From: Silene conica
Taxonomy: Eukaryota; Streptophyta; Magnoliopsida; Caryophyllales; Caryophyllaceae
Assembly (NCBI GenBank): GCA_029255685.2
Contig: CM055316.2
Location: 80,970,861 to 81,034,860 of the forward strand
DNA length: 64,000 nt
Direction: 5' to 3'
The first letter of the stretch is position 1, and each line of letters opens with the position of its first letter. The notes beneath the pieces were generated by a model. That model was not told where the DNA came from. It did no database searches and saw only the letters and a program-made list of their open reading frames with translations. Position numbers and translations under genes: made by a program. Shown piece after piece: positions 1 through 11,400 of the stretch.

Positions 1-321
1 GTAAAGAGCATCAACTATATCGTTTGTCTTTTCACCAGTGATGTGATGCCTAACTGCGTAAAAACAAATTACACCGACACCAAGGTAGGCCAACAACAAT
101 GCAGCAACTTTTAACAGATTTGGGTTCACATTCCAGAATGGAGACTCAGGGTTTCTAGCACAAGCATCTTCAGTCACTTCTTCAGGTACATGTTCCAAGA
201 GAGGGGCGCTTTTAGCCCGACGATATCTCCTTTTCTTGACAGCATCATTTCGCTGTCTGCCAAGCTTAGGATCAAAGCATCCCGGCAGTAGAGTTTCCTT
301 TAAGAAGTTATTATCAGCCAT
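1..321 (-). CDS. Two-pore potassium channel (TPK1-like), N-terminal part, cut by window edge
   Basis: The reverse strand from an ATG at 321 reads 107 in-frame codons to the window edge. The N-terminus is basic and contains RRYRRAKSAP, the 14-3-3 binding type motif of plant vacuolar TPK channels. A first membrane segment (LLKVAALLLAYLGVGVICFY) and the start of the first pore region (DIVDALY) follow. Family knowledge: TPKs are tonoplast K+-selective channels with two pore domains and C-terminal EF hands. The copy at 4216-5943 is in the same orientation and aligns over this stretch, so these are tandem paralogues. The ATG sits directly after a likely splice acceptor (tctgcccag), so a 5' leader intron probably extends to higher coordinates. 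The rest of the gene lies left of the window. Confidence 0.85.
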   Translation of the reverse strand, partial: MADNNFLKETLLPGCFDPKLGRQRNDAVKKRRYRRAKSAPLLEHVPEEVTEDACARNPESPFWNVNPNLLKVAALLLAYLGVGVICFYAVRHHITGEKTNDIVDALY

Positions 322-2149
322 CTGGGCAGATAAAATCAACTGCCTCAACAGATCACGTAAATATGACCAGAAGCTTCAGAGATTGTTCCCCAAGAATAAA
401 GCTCGATACTACAAGAGAATCAAGGTTACTGTCATAAGCGCATACAGAGGAAAGCAATTGTATCATAAGCACGCAGGTGTTCCCCTAATTTGTGAACTCA
501 TAGAAACAATAAATATCGCTTGTGATCTTCAATGTAACAAATTAACTAGAAGAGACTCTACAGAAGCATTGGGCGATTTCAATGACTCGAGATACTTGTA
601 GCTACAGGATTTCTAGACACTTGTGACTTGTTTTTCCCCATGAGTTATCATCCATTTGCATCCATCTCATCACTTCTACAACCAAACTTAAATTCCTTGC
701 TTCACATATATGTAGATTGCAGTCACAAATTACGAGTCTTTAATAGCACCACTTATACAGCCGAAGATAATGTCCGATACGAAGCACACCATTAGACTAT
801 ATGCAAGTAGCTAACTGAAGGACTAGTTCATAGAAGCATTGAATAACCACCCCCAGGCCCTGACCCGGGTCTACCTCACATATATATATACTCCCTCCAT
901 TCCAATTTTACGAGTAAGAAAAGGAGTATATTTTCAGTATTATCCCCTTCCACATCACTTTTTCCTAAATCATTCCAAAATAGAAAGGACGATAAAAAAG
1001 GAATTGAGAGAGTACGATGATGCAATTGGCTGCGAATCCACAACTCCAGCATTTAAACCAGTAACCATATATTGGCCTGTATTACTTAAAGACGGAGTCA
1101 TTAAGTACATTAGATCGCAGATTCGAATCCCCTTTACCTAGTTTTAATACAAGTCTCACTGTGATCCAAACCAAATCTCATCACATCTACATACCAAGTT
1201 GAAATAACAATCAGATACACGGGAACAACAATCATTTCCCACAAATCAAACAAACCCAAATCACATTAAGTCCTAAAATCACAGTTTTCCACAAAAATGG
1301 AATTGAGAGAGTATGCTGATGCAATTGGCTGCGAATCGACAACTCCAGCATTTAAACCAGACAACCAGTCCACAACTCCAGCATTTAAACCAGTAAGCAG
1401 TAACCATATATTGGCCTATATTACTTAAAAAGTCCGAGTCATTAAGAACATTAGGTCGCAGATTCGAATCTCCATGCCTAGTTTTAATACAAGTCTCACT
1501 GTGATCCAAACCAAAACTAATCACATCTACATACCAAGTTGAAATAAGAATCACATATCCAGGAACAGCAATTATTCACCACAAATCAAACAAACCCAGA
1601 TCATATTAAGTCCTAAAATCAAAGTTTTTCACAAAAATAGCAAGAATTTGTCAAACAAACTTCTATCAACAACACAATGAACCCACAAACTGTTGTAACA
1701 GAAGCACGAAAAACACTTAGTTATCAATAGTAATAGGGGATGGGGAGGAGGTGCAAGCCAATACAATATCACAAATACGGGCCGGGATTCAAACATGTGA
1801 CCTATTTCCGTATCAAAGAATATAAGACGATTTTATTCTATAACTTGCGAGTAAAGATACAAAACATAAGTGCGACTTACATACTGAAATGGGGTTTATG
1901 TAGAACCTTGCATCAGAGTACTAAAATTGATACGATCAGGGGAAAAGTTATGTTCCCGCAATGAAAGGGTGATCGAAAGATCCATTGAAAAATCTAGTGT
2001 GTACGGAGTATTTGTTTATGATGATGCAAAAACATAGCCGGATAACTGAAAAGGTCTGCAGGCCACTTGTTTATTAATCAAACCGTCACCGTCGTGGCAT
2101 AGGATGCGTGACGTAAAACTAGAAATGTTAGACCATATTCAAGTAAGAA
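322..2149. repeat. TPK upstream region with a tandem duplication of about 300 bp
   Basis: This is the leader/promoter side of the truncated TPK gene. No further coding exon is seen. A unit starting GGAATTGAGAGAGTA at about 999 is repeated from about 1299 and runs to about 1640, with a few substitutions. The second unit contains an extra internal duplication of the stretch CACAACTCCAGCATTTAAACC. Each unit includes a tRNA-like box (GATTCGAATC near 1120 and 1459). A Stowaway-type end (ctccctccattcc) occurs at 890. The short ORFs here show no recognisable protein. Confidence 0.6.
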
Positions 2150-2368
2150 TACTTGTTTCTGGCTTAATTTCAACTTCTTTTAATTTTGTTTGATTATATT
2201 TCGTTAGGTTTTTTTTACGTTCAATCAATTTTTTTCAATTAATCTCTTCATAAAATTAACTTTTAAATCAACTAAATTCACTTCACTTTAGTTCCACTCA
2301 ATTTAGTTCAATTAAGCTTTAGTCCAATTAATTCAATTCAGCTCGTTTTAGCCGAGAAGAACAGGGCC
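2150..2368. mobile_element. Tourist-like (PIF/Harbinger) MITE, left end degraded
   Basis: This AT-rich stretch is a reverse-complement relative of the two 223-bp elements at 30582-30804 and 56016-56238. It shares TTAATTTCA, the run of CAATTAA/TTTAGTT motifs, and the terminal AGCTCGTTTTAGCCGA...AGAACAGGGCC. The right end abuts the trinucleotide TAA at 2369-2371. The left terminal repeat is not clear. Confidence 0.55.
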
Positions 2369-2371
2369 TAA

Positions 2372-2745
2372 GACCATCCCCAAGCAAGGTCGATTGGGAG
2401 GTCGATTTGCGGTCGAGTCAAGTTAATTGTAATTAAGAAATCGATTAGAATTGACTCAAGTCGATTTGAGTCACAAATCGACCCAATTTGAGGTAAATTG
2501 ACTCACCAATCGACCTCATACGTGGCCCATTTTAATTGGTTCCAAGTCACTTCCAACCCTTTAAGAAAAAGAAAAAAAAAAGAATGAGTGAATTTGTTTG
2601 ATTTCTTAATTAAATTGATTGGGTTATTGACCTAGGTCGTGACTTTTTGCTTGGGAGGGTTTAAGTGGGTCAATGTCAATAAGGGGAGATTAAGGTATAA
2701 TATGCAATTGACCCGATTAAATTGATTTCTTGCTTGGGAATGGTC
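2372..2745. mobile_element. MITE with GACCATCCCCAAGCAAGG terminal repeats, TAA target duplication
   Basis: The element begins GACCATCCCCAAGCAAGGTC and ends TTGCTTGGGAATGGTC, an inverted repeat. It is flanked on both sides by TAA (2369-2371 and 2746-2748). A second member lies at 45624-46037 with TTA flanks. Three-bp TWA target duplications point to the PIF/Harbinger (Tourist) superfamily. It has no coding capacity. Confidence 0.75.
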
Positions 2746-2748
2746 TAA

Positions 2749-4215
2749 ATGTCACGCTAATTCGGTCACGATTCGGCTTTTACTTGAATTCCAGTTTATT
2801 TATGTTGACCTACTCTCACCTTTTCAGTAAGAAGGCCAAGCTCCCAATCATTTCCTATAATTTTTTAATTGAATTTAATTGTACAACTAATAAGAAATTG
2901 ACACATATTAAGTCAATTAATTGGTCAACTTTTCACAGCCAAAGTCAGAAGTTGACTTTTTGACGATTTTGATCACAAATTAACCTTTTAAGGATCACAA
3001 ACTAATTAGCCTAATTGTATCATTTATCATGACCAAACAAGGTCATAACCTAGCTATTGACCTTATTTGAGAAAGGTCTTAGTTAAACTGGGAAAAGTGG
3101 ACCAAATTGGCTTTTCGCTCCCACTTGTGCGTCCACTTGCTCTAGGAAAGGACAACCTTAAAATAACTCTTCGGCGGTCTAATCTAACCGGCCCCGTAGG
3201 TCCACTATTCTAGTTATTACCCCTCATATTATGTCCGAATATATGGCTGAAGTATTTTAATAAAATGGAACACTTATTAAGAATAAGAGGGAGGATTTTT
3301 TTAGTGGACTATTGAGTCCATGTGACAAGTCGAGCTAGGGATTTTGGACCTGATCGGCTCGTGCATTGGGATTTGTTGTACCTGATCTTTGGACTTTGGG
3401 GCGAGCGGGAGTGTGGGACCCGAGTTTCAACAACTCGAGAGACCGTCTAAGCTAGGTCAACTCATGCAATTGGTTGCCTCTATTTCTAAATAAAGCTGAC
3501 GGAAAAGTCTAACTTAAAATCGATAATGTAGGTAAAAATCGGGTGTGTGTGGTGTGGTGTGGCGGGGCGGGGTTGGGGCTTCTAAAAAGTTCTAGGAGAG
3601 CGGTACGTGAGGCTCAGTCATGTGGCGCTAGTTCATCCTCGGATTATTGAGCTTTCTAGGGCTCCCTTTCATCTTACTTTGTTTCCGTCTTATTTCACAC
3701 ATTTGAGGACAAAGTGTTAATCAAGCGTATGGTGCCTGCGCGAGTCACATATTTTGGACTAAGTATAATTAGAATGTTATTATGTTAGGGTAAGAGTCGT
3801 CTACAATCTTGTAAGACCTTTGCCCTTTGGTATGGGCATTCCCGAGTTTGCTCCAGGACGAGCAAAGGTCTAAGCGCAGGGACTGTTCAACAGTAAAACA
3901 GCGAGAATATATTATATGTCGAACAGAAAAATGAACAGTTCGGAGGTCAGTTAACCCTTTAAAAACAGGAGCACAAGGCCATTTTCTTGCAGAAGTAGTG
4001 AAAATGGAAGTTATTATGTAACCCAAAATGACTAATTGTTGAGTTATACGGAGTATATGTGAATCGAGTTGAGTTTACTATCCTACTGAGCGTGTTTTGG
4101 GAACAATCGTCTATACATTCAGATATATATACAGTCATACAGATCAAACACTCGATATACTTGCGAAAATGTTTATTCTGAATTTTCCCGAGTACATTGC
4201 TTCATCTGTTAGCGA
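2749..4215. other. Intergenic region between the TPK copies, no gene seen
   Basis: This non-coding DNA lies 3' of the TPK gene at 4216. A short G-rich GTGTGGTGTGG/GGCGGGGCGGGG tract occurs at about 3543-3578. No protein or RNA gene is recognised. Short ORFs here lack family features. Confidence 0.5.
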
Positions 4216-5943
4216 TCAGTCAGCAAATGTTAAGTCGAAAATCGACAGTGATCCTGCCTGATTCACATCCAGTTCTTCAAATTCTTTCAGCACCCGTAAT
4301 ACGTCAGCTTGATTTATTTTTTTCATCTGTTTGAGCTTATATAGCACAAATTCAGCAGCACTGCAAGTAAGACATCCAGTCAAAAGAATGAAACTAATGA
4401 ATTCAACCCGTTTCAATTTTCGTAAGTTTTAAAATGTGATGTCATATGACTGCTGTTAATGAGACGAGACAGTTCGCGAGCAACTCGGGATCGACTCGGA
4501 CAAAGCTCGGTCAAAGCTCGGCTCGTGTGAGCTCGACTCGAGCTCGGGCTCGACTCGAGCTCGGGCTCGGCTCGAGAGCTTAACGAGTCAAGCCGAGCAA
4601 AGGCTGACTCGACTCGAAAAGCTCACGAGCGGGTCGAACATTTGAGATTACATAAGATATTAATCATATTTTATGAATTATCATTATTATATCTTTGTAT
4701 TATATATATCAAATATATCTTGTTAATTTGCTACATATTTTTACATATAATCTTCGAACCTGGTTATTGAAAATATCGAGGAAAAAACTAAAAAAAATAA
4801 ACAATTTTATATAGGCTCGATTTGGCTCGAGCTCGCGTTAAAGCTCGCAAGCTTTGTAACGAGCGTATTTTTTTCTTGCTCGGGTAAGATCGGCTCGAGC
4901 TCGAGCTCGAGTTTTGGTAATCGAGCACAGGCCGAGCAAGGCCAAGCTCGTGCTCGGCTCGGCTCGTTAACACCCCTATCTGAGCGTCACCAAAAGGAAG
5001 CGATTTCAGAGAATAGGAAGAAGTATCAGTTACGAACTTACTTGACAACACCATCATGGTCGATATCAGCATGCTCGAGATCAACAATAGTCACACGCCG
5101 AGAAAGTACCCACTTAATAAGATCATTCTGCCTTCTTTCTGTGTTAAGCTCTGCAAGGTAAAGGAAGAGCTGCGCTACGCAGATTGTACTGGTCAGAATC
5201 CATACTACAGCAAATATACGGCCGCGCTTGGTTGAAAAGCTATGATCTCCATAACCTAAAGATGTCATAGTAACACAAACAGTGTAAAATGCATCAAGAA
5301 AATCCAACTTCTCGATGAAAATCAGGAAGGTTATCCCTGTAAGATGTAGTAAGAACAGAACTATACTGGTAACTATACACTTATGTTTAACTTTTTTCGT
5401 TTCAATCTCTTTCAGAATGTCATCTGGACGGAATTTCCTGCGCATTCTGCGCGCACTTTTGATTAATCCCTCTTGTTTCTCGACCAAATAATCTGCGGCC
5501 TTGCTAAGGACCAACACAATCAAAGCCATCCCTGAAAAGACAAAGGCACAAGCAAGGATCTTGGAGACGGCAGTCCGAGGGACAAGATCTCCATACCCTA
5601 CTGTCGTCATGGTAACGACACAGAAATATAGAGCATCAACTATGGGAGTTGTCTTTTTACCACTCAGTTGATCAGTGATCATGTAAAAGCAAATTGCCCC
5701 AATACCAAAGTAAATGGACAAGTATGCAGTCACTCTTCTAACACTTGGGTGCAGCCTTGGAAAGCGGGGTTCTGGAGGTGCGACAGGCGCGTTAGAATCA
5801 ACGTCTTTAGGTATACATACTATGATGGGAGCGCTTCTGGATCGTCTAAGTTTCTTTCTCTTGATAACGTCTTTCTGCTGGTGTCCCAGTGAGGTATTAT
5901 GTAAAGGTAATAAGGGTTCCTGTAAATTACTCTGGTTTTCCAT
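4216..5943 (-). CDS. Two-pore potassium channel (TPK1-like), complete
   Basis: There are two coding exons: 5042-5943 and 4216-4360 (intron 4361-5041, donor gtaagt, acceptor ttgcag), giving 348 aa. Residues 33-39 are RRSRSAP, a 14-3-3 site. Pore filters are GYGD at 116-119 and 230-233, each with flanking membrane segments. The C-terminus holds an EF hand (DIDHDGVVNAAEF, about 293-305, completed across the splice). A second EF-like loop, LDVNQAGSLSIFDL, has unusual residues. The family forms dimeric, Ca2+- and 14-3-3-regulated vacuolar K+ channels. It is a tandem paralogue of the gene at the window start. The intron carries a GAGCTCG-rich transposon-like insert. The start is the first ATG after the leader. 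Confidence 0.95.
4448..4978. mobile_element. hAT-like non-autonomous element in TPK intron, GAGCTCG-rich
   Basis: The intron is filled by an element whose two ends are built of degenerate GCTCG/GAGC repeats. The right end reads ...GGCTCGTTAACACCCCTA, whose complement TAGGGGTGTTAACGAGCC matches the left TGCTGTTAATGAGACGAG imperfectly. TAGGG-type ends suggest the hAT superfamily. A convincing 8-bp target duplication was not found, so the left edge is approximate. Confidence 0.5.
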
Positions 5944-5987
5944 CGCGGTAATTCAGTCCTACGAAGCTGTGCAGTCGTGCAGATGGC

Positions 5988-7021
5988 CTGAAAAGACGCC
6001 GAAGTTGAGTAAATACCAGAATCTTTACGCAGCATGTCAAGAAACCAACTCAACCAGAAGTTTAAGCCGATGGTTGGAGTTCCTTGATTCGTTTTATATT
6101 CTAACACTCCCCCTCACACGAAGGCCCTTTTTTCTTTTTGGGCTTGAAGTGTGGGTGCAGGAGGGATTCCCTTACCTGTTCTGATTATCCAGTTTAGAAT
6201 GGAGGGGGTGGGATTCGAACCTGATACCATGTCAAGAAACCAACTCAACCAAAAGCTTAAGCCGATGGTTGAAGTTCCTTGATTCGTTTTATATTCTAAC
6301 ACTCCCTCTGACACGAAGGCCCTTTTTTCTTTTTGGGCTTGAAGTGTGGGTGCAGGCGGGATTCCCTTGCCTGTTCTGGTTATCCACTTTAGAATGGAGG
6401 GGGTGGGATTTGAACCTGATACCATGTCAAGAAACCAACTCAACCAGAAGCTTAAGCAGATGGTTGAAATTCCTTGATTCGTTTTATATTCTAATACAGC
6501 AAGGCGAACAGTTTGTCAAATTTCAACCTGCAGGTAAATACAAATGGCATGCTACCGGGGGTTGTAACTTGTAGGTACGCACTACGCAACCTTGCCCTTG
6601 TGTTAATGATACAAGAAGGCTGTTTCCCGATAACAAATTTATGAAAATTGTGTCGAGAACTGTATCAAACGACTTTTATGACTATTTACGTTGATATAGG
6701 TCGACAATAAAAGTCAAATGGCAAATCGCTAAAAAATCAACTAAAATTCCAATTTTTCCAATGTTCAAGGGCCAAACGCTCCTGATACCTCCTCAAATCC
6801 GCCACTACTTGGACTAAATCATCGCGAAACACTAGTCAAATGTGACACGGTTTGACCTTAAATGTTCAATAAAGACCATAAAAATAAGACGGAATCGTGT
6901 AACATAAGCCTTAGATTAAATCATACTCGAAAAAATGTTAAAACGATTCAAATTACGATTCTTGTAAGAAAAAAAAACAGAATGAAGGAAAAGAATAGAT
7001 GAGAAGATGGGTTTTACATAC
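5988..7021 (-). other. Probable 5' leader intron of the TPK gene
   Basis: On the minus strand a donor (CTG|GTATGT, intron begins at 7021) and a pyrimidine-rich acceptor (gtcttttcag, intron ends at 5988) precede the ATG at 5943. A TATATAA-type box lies just upstream at about 7101-7108. This fits a short non-coding first exon (about 7022-7075). The intron hosts the tandem LTR element at 6035-6496. The splice call is inference without transcript data. Confidence 0.45.
6035..6496 (-). mobile_element. Tandem TRIM/SMART-type mini LTR retrotransposon (three LTRs, two internal regions)
   Basis: Three 72-bp direct repeats lie at 6035-6106, 6230-6301 and 6425-6496. Each begins TGTCAAGAAACC and ends TTCTAACA (last copy TTCTAATA). 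They are separated by two 123-bp internal segments. The array is flanked by the 5-bp duplication CAGCA (6030-6034 and 6497-6501). On the minus strand each LTR is followed by TGGTATCA, a primer-binding site of initiator-Met tRNA type. A purine tract (GTGTGAGGGGGAG) precedes the next LTR. This is the LTR-internal-LTR-internal-LTR form expected from unequal or template-switch recombination. No protein is encoded. Confidence 0.85.
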
Positions 7022-7100
7022 CAGGAATGTAAATACAAGAAGAAATATCAAAATGTGGCGAATTCTTTGCATTATGATTTATGAAGCGACGAAAAATGGT

Positions 7101-7108
7101 GATTATAT
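7101..7108 (-). promoter_or_regulatory. Candidate TATA box of the TPK gene
   Basis: The minus strand reads CTATATAATC here, about 30 bp upstream of the inferred non-coding first exon. Position fits a core promoter; not otherwise tested. Confidence 0.35.
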
Positions 7109-7865
7109 AGCTTAATCAAGTATTAAGGTAATGAAATGACTAGGTCATTATTGGTCTTTTGGACGTGTTAAACGATAATAATTATTCTGGTGTTGGAGTC
7201 TGGAGATATGCTGTGAATCTGCGTGAATACGTGATAGTTGATTGTGTTTTGCATGAGATTAATTGAAATATGTTATCTCATATTTTATGCCGGCAGAAGC
7301 CAACAACGTGGTTAGGCTCTTGTTTTGTTGTAATTTTTAATTTTCTCTTTTTGATTACCAGGGAACACGTATACCAGGTAAGCCATTCGAGGATGACAGA
7401 CTCGAAATTTATTCAGGCATTAATTCGTTTGCTCTTGTGGAGGCTTAAACTCGGGTCTCCTGAGAATTTCACCCAACTTTTAACCACTAGGTTTCCACCC
7501 TTGCGGACTGGTTAGGCTCTTGTTATTTTACGATGACGACGATCATTTGTCCTACTTTTGTGTGTCATTTAGATAAAGATTTAGTAAGGGTGTGCAATAT
7601 TAGGGGTTGGATGAAAAAGGTTAAAAAAGACACCCGCTACATTCAATTGTTCATCGTCATCCACCAGCCTCACTCGAACCAACAACACAAGTTACTCAAT
7701 CACAACCTTAGGGCACTCTTCACGAACTTCAAATTTTTTTGAAGTAGTTAGATTTTGAATTAGAATTGTCAAGTTATCTATAACTCCTTAGTCAAAATAA
7801 CAGTTAATTTTTGAGTGAACGACTTCTTTTTATATATATATAAACAATAATTCATTTGTTTTGTC

Positions 7866-8192
7866 TAGAGTTGTCTTCGCGCCGGGGTCGGACTGACCAA
7901 GAGCGAGCCAAGTTAATTTGCCTAGGCTCAGGGGAGGGGCTGGCTTGACTAATCCGCTGGGAGAATATTTGACCAGGGTTAGGCACGAGGGAGGGCGGAC
8001 AACCGACCTATGTAATTTTGTAATATAAGTACGCCGCCCGGGTTTGAGTTTCCTTACTCGGGTCAGGCCAATGAGGGACGGCGAGCTGGGCCGGGCTGGA
8101 CCAAAGTTGGCCAGACCGTATGTTGAGAGAGACTGAACATGACGGGATAGATTGGGCCAAGCTGGGTCAGTCTGTGCTAATGGTCAACTCTA
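7866..8192. mobile_element. Putative hAT-like element (GC-rich, TAGAGTTG ends)
   Basis: A GC-rich block of repeated GGCTGGACC/GGGTCGG-like motifs sits in AT-rich DNA between the TPK and SPO11-1 genes. It starts TAGAGTTGTC and ends CAACTCTA. Flanking octamers GTTTTGTC and ATTGTATC agree at only 5 of 8 positions, so an intact target duplication is not shown. Confidence 0.4.
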
Positions 8193-8426
8193 ATTGTATC
8201 TCGACAACTCAACCGTGATTGACTTCAATATTTTTTTTAGATTTTTTGGTGTCCATTCCCCCGCAAACTGACCCAAGACAACACCATCCATACCAAAAGA
8301 CTACAGGAAAAACCAAACAAGTCCTTCCGGCCCGAAAAGAATAGAGGAAAGCCAAGAGGTACTCCGTATAAATACCAAAATACCAAAATTTCAGAAAAGA
8401 ACCGTTGCACCAAAAAAAGACTGAAA

Positions 8427-11400
8427 ATGGAGGGAAACCGTTCAAATCCGAAACCCAGTGACTTACTTCAGAAAGTTCAAGGTAATTCAAATTAATTTCA
8501 AATTAATTTCAATATATTTAGGTTTTCAATTAATTAATTCATCGTCTACATAAATGTATTAGGTTTCGTTCGCTCGATTGTTATAGAACTTTGCAACGGT
8601 CGATCGCCTGTGATTTCAATCAATAAATTCCGAACATATTGCAGTAATTCGCAAGATAATTGGTATAATTGTTGTATTATCTCTTTAATTGCTGTTTTAT
8701 TTCAGTTGATCATTTAATTGCGATTAACACATTGAATAATGTTTTTGATTTCAATTTTATGTTGTATGTTAATTTGAGCTTTTGATTCGGCAATTTCGTT
8801 ATGTGAAGAGTAGGAGAAGTTACGCTATGATTGTCGCTTAATTTAGCAGTTTATATTGCCTCATAAGCGGTAAAATAAGGTCGCGGTAACCTCCTAAACC
8901 TTGATAACTTGGTTTTAATTTGTGAATTGGTGTTGCTGACGCTAGTCTGCATAGAATGGAGCAGATGAATGGTCTCGTTTTAATAATTATTGTGTAAAAC
9001 CGTCTTTTCAGTTTGAGACGATTTTTTATATGTAAAAACACTCATTTATTACTATCAATAAATGAGTGTTTTTATTTATAATACAACTGTCTCACTCTAT
9101 AAGACGCCTTATTCTATAATTTGTGTTCTAGGTTAGGTGTACATAAATAAAACCGTCTCACTCTATAAGACGCCTTATTCTATAGTTTGTGGTCTAGGTT
9201 AGGTGTACATAAATCAAACCATCTCACTCTATAAGATGCCTTATTCTATAGTTTGTGTTCTAGGTTAGGTGTACATAAATAAAACCGTCTCACTCTATAA
9301 GATGCCATATTCTATAGATTGTGTTCTAGGGTAGGTGTACATAAACTATGGTATTGCTTGACTTTGTTTGCTTGCTACAGCAGTTTGCATACGGTTATGT
9401 GATTGCAAAACCAAGACTTCTATTCTTATGAACATTTTGTTGGAATTGGAAATTGATGGTACTTGGTGTTTTGACTCAGTGGTGGTTATCGAGGGGGTGC
9501 AGGGTATGCACTTGCACAATTGCACCCCCTTTGTTAAAAAATAAGTATAATTTTGTATAATTAGGGAATATATTAATGATGTGGGTCTAGTGGCTGTGTG
9601 TAGTTTTTCTCTGTTCAAGGTCACGGGTTCAATACTTCTTGTGAACATAATTGAATGTCTTTTTAATCATTTTTGTTATGTATATTTTGCCCAATTACAT
9701 AAGAAATTATTATTATAGAACCAAATTTCTCATTATAAAAAACATAAATCTACAACTTCTGTAAGTTCTTTAATTTCTCGCACCCCTGCCCACCGAATCG
9801 TAGAATCGCCTATGTTTTGACTTTGTCCTATTGTTGCGCGTAGTCTCTGCAGTTCTGGTTTGCCCACAGGAGTAGAGATGCTCACCTTGAGAAAACAGTC
9901 TCATGCCCATAGGACTAGTAAGTGCTATGCGTCATTTGGTCTATGTCGAATTAGGAGTTAGACTTTAATCACAGTATAAACCTTTCATGTACGCTTTGCT
10001 TTATGTGAGAATGCTGTTTTTGACGAACCTTCTCCAACAGATGTCCTATTAAGGGTGTTACTGATTGTCCAGCAGCTTCTACAAGAAAACAGACATGCGT
10101 CAAAACGGGATGTATATTATACATATCCATCTATTTTTTCAGGTGGTTACAGTCAACAGCATAGCATTTATAATTTGAACTTTTATGTTTTATATGAAAA
10201 TAACTTCAAGTTTAGATGCTTCTTTCACTGCTCTAATGGTGTACATTCACGTCCTCTTGAAATGGGGTTATCATATTGAAATACTGTGTAGACTTCTGAT
10301 TCACGAGTAAAGAAATAGGAGTAGGATCTCTTTTTATTTGCTGTGAAATTATTCTCAATCATCTACGCTCCTCTTTATTCCTTTTTAATCTTGTTCTGGA
10401 AATTGAGTGGTAAACCTTTCTTCTATGCAGATCAGGCTGTTGTTGACCGGGCGATAAATGATATCTGTATACTTCTTGAATGCAGTCGTCACAACCTAAA
10501 TGTGGTATTATACTTTATCTTCATGTTTCGTTCAAAACTGGCTAAATTCCTTACATAATGTTCTTGTTCTACTCATTGTACACTTCTGCCTTATTCATCC
10601 ATAAATCCAATCGGAATATTTCTAGCCATGTTTAATGGTTCCTGCGTAATGAAAATGGAGCTTGTAGTATGCAGTCGATACAGTCATGCAGCTCTCTTAG
10701 AATTGCCTTCGTATAATTTAGTCATATAAAGTGCATTTATGAGAAATTCAATCATCAAAATATACATGCTCCCTCATATTATACTATGTTAACTCACTGG
10801 TAAGGTTGCGTACATGCTCCCTCATATTATACAACATTGTAGGGTTTGGAGTGTACTGTGTAGGACTATGGGTACACTTGAATGAGTGACTTTCGAGCTG
10901 CTGTATGTTCTCATATAATAATATTTCAAAAAGTCAAAAAACAAACCAGAATTACTAAACTTGTTCCTTTATTTACTAAACTCATTTAGTTTCCATTTCT
11001 CTATGGTGCCAAAGATACATTACTCTTTGGTTCGGGGTTATGTTGGCATAAACCAAAATGGCTCACTAAAGTGACTGCACTTATTTCTATTTTGAACTAC
11101 CCGTCAAGTCATTAGTAGTTTTTGACGCAATTTTCAAAGTTGGTTCATTCGGAATCAATCTCTTTGTGTTGCTAACACAAGGGTAAGATTGTGTACATCG
11201 GACCCCCCTACCCCGCAATTTGCTGGAGCCATTGAGGCACTGGAGACCTGGAGTAATGTTGTTGATGTATTTGTTTTGAGTATTTACATTGTACTTCACA
11301 TTTCTGCAGGTGTCTGTTGCAAAGGGGTATCTACATCTATGCTTGCTCAGATTTCCTCCTTCAGTTCTTCCTTATCATCCTTGATTATTTAACTTCTTGC

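Noticed and set aside
236-601. 121-aa plus-strand ORF at the window start
   Set aside because: It is opposite the TPK exon and has no family features.
5714-6184. 156-aa plus-strand ORF
   Set aside because: Antisense to the TPK N-terminus and running into the mini-LTR array; repeats explain the repeated residues.
9087-9349. Regular direct repeats resembling a CRISPR array
   Set aside because: Units are contiguous without spacers, and the DNA is a plant intron.
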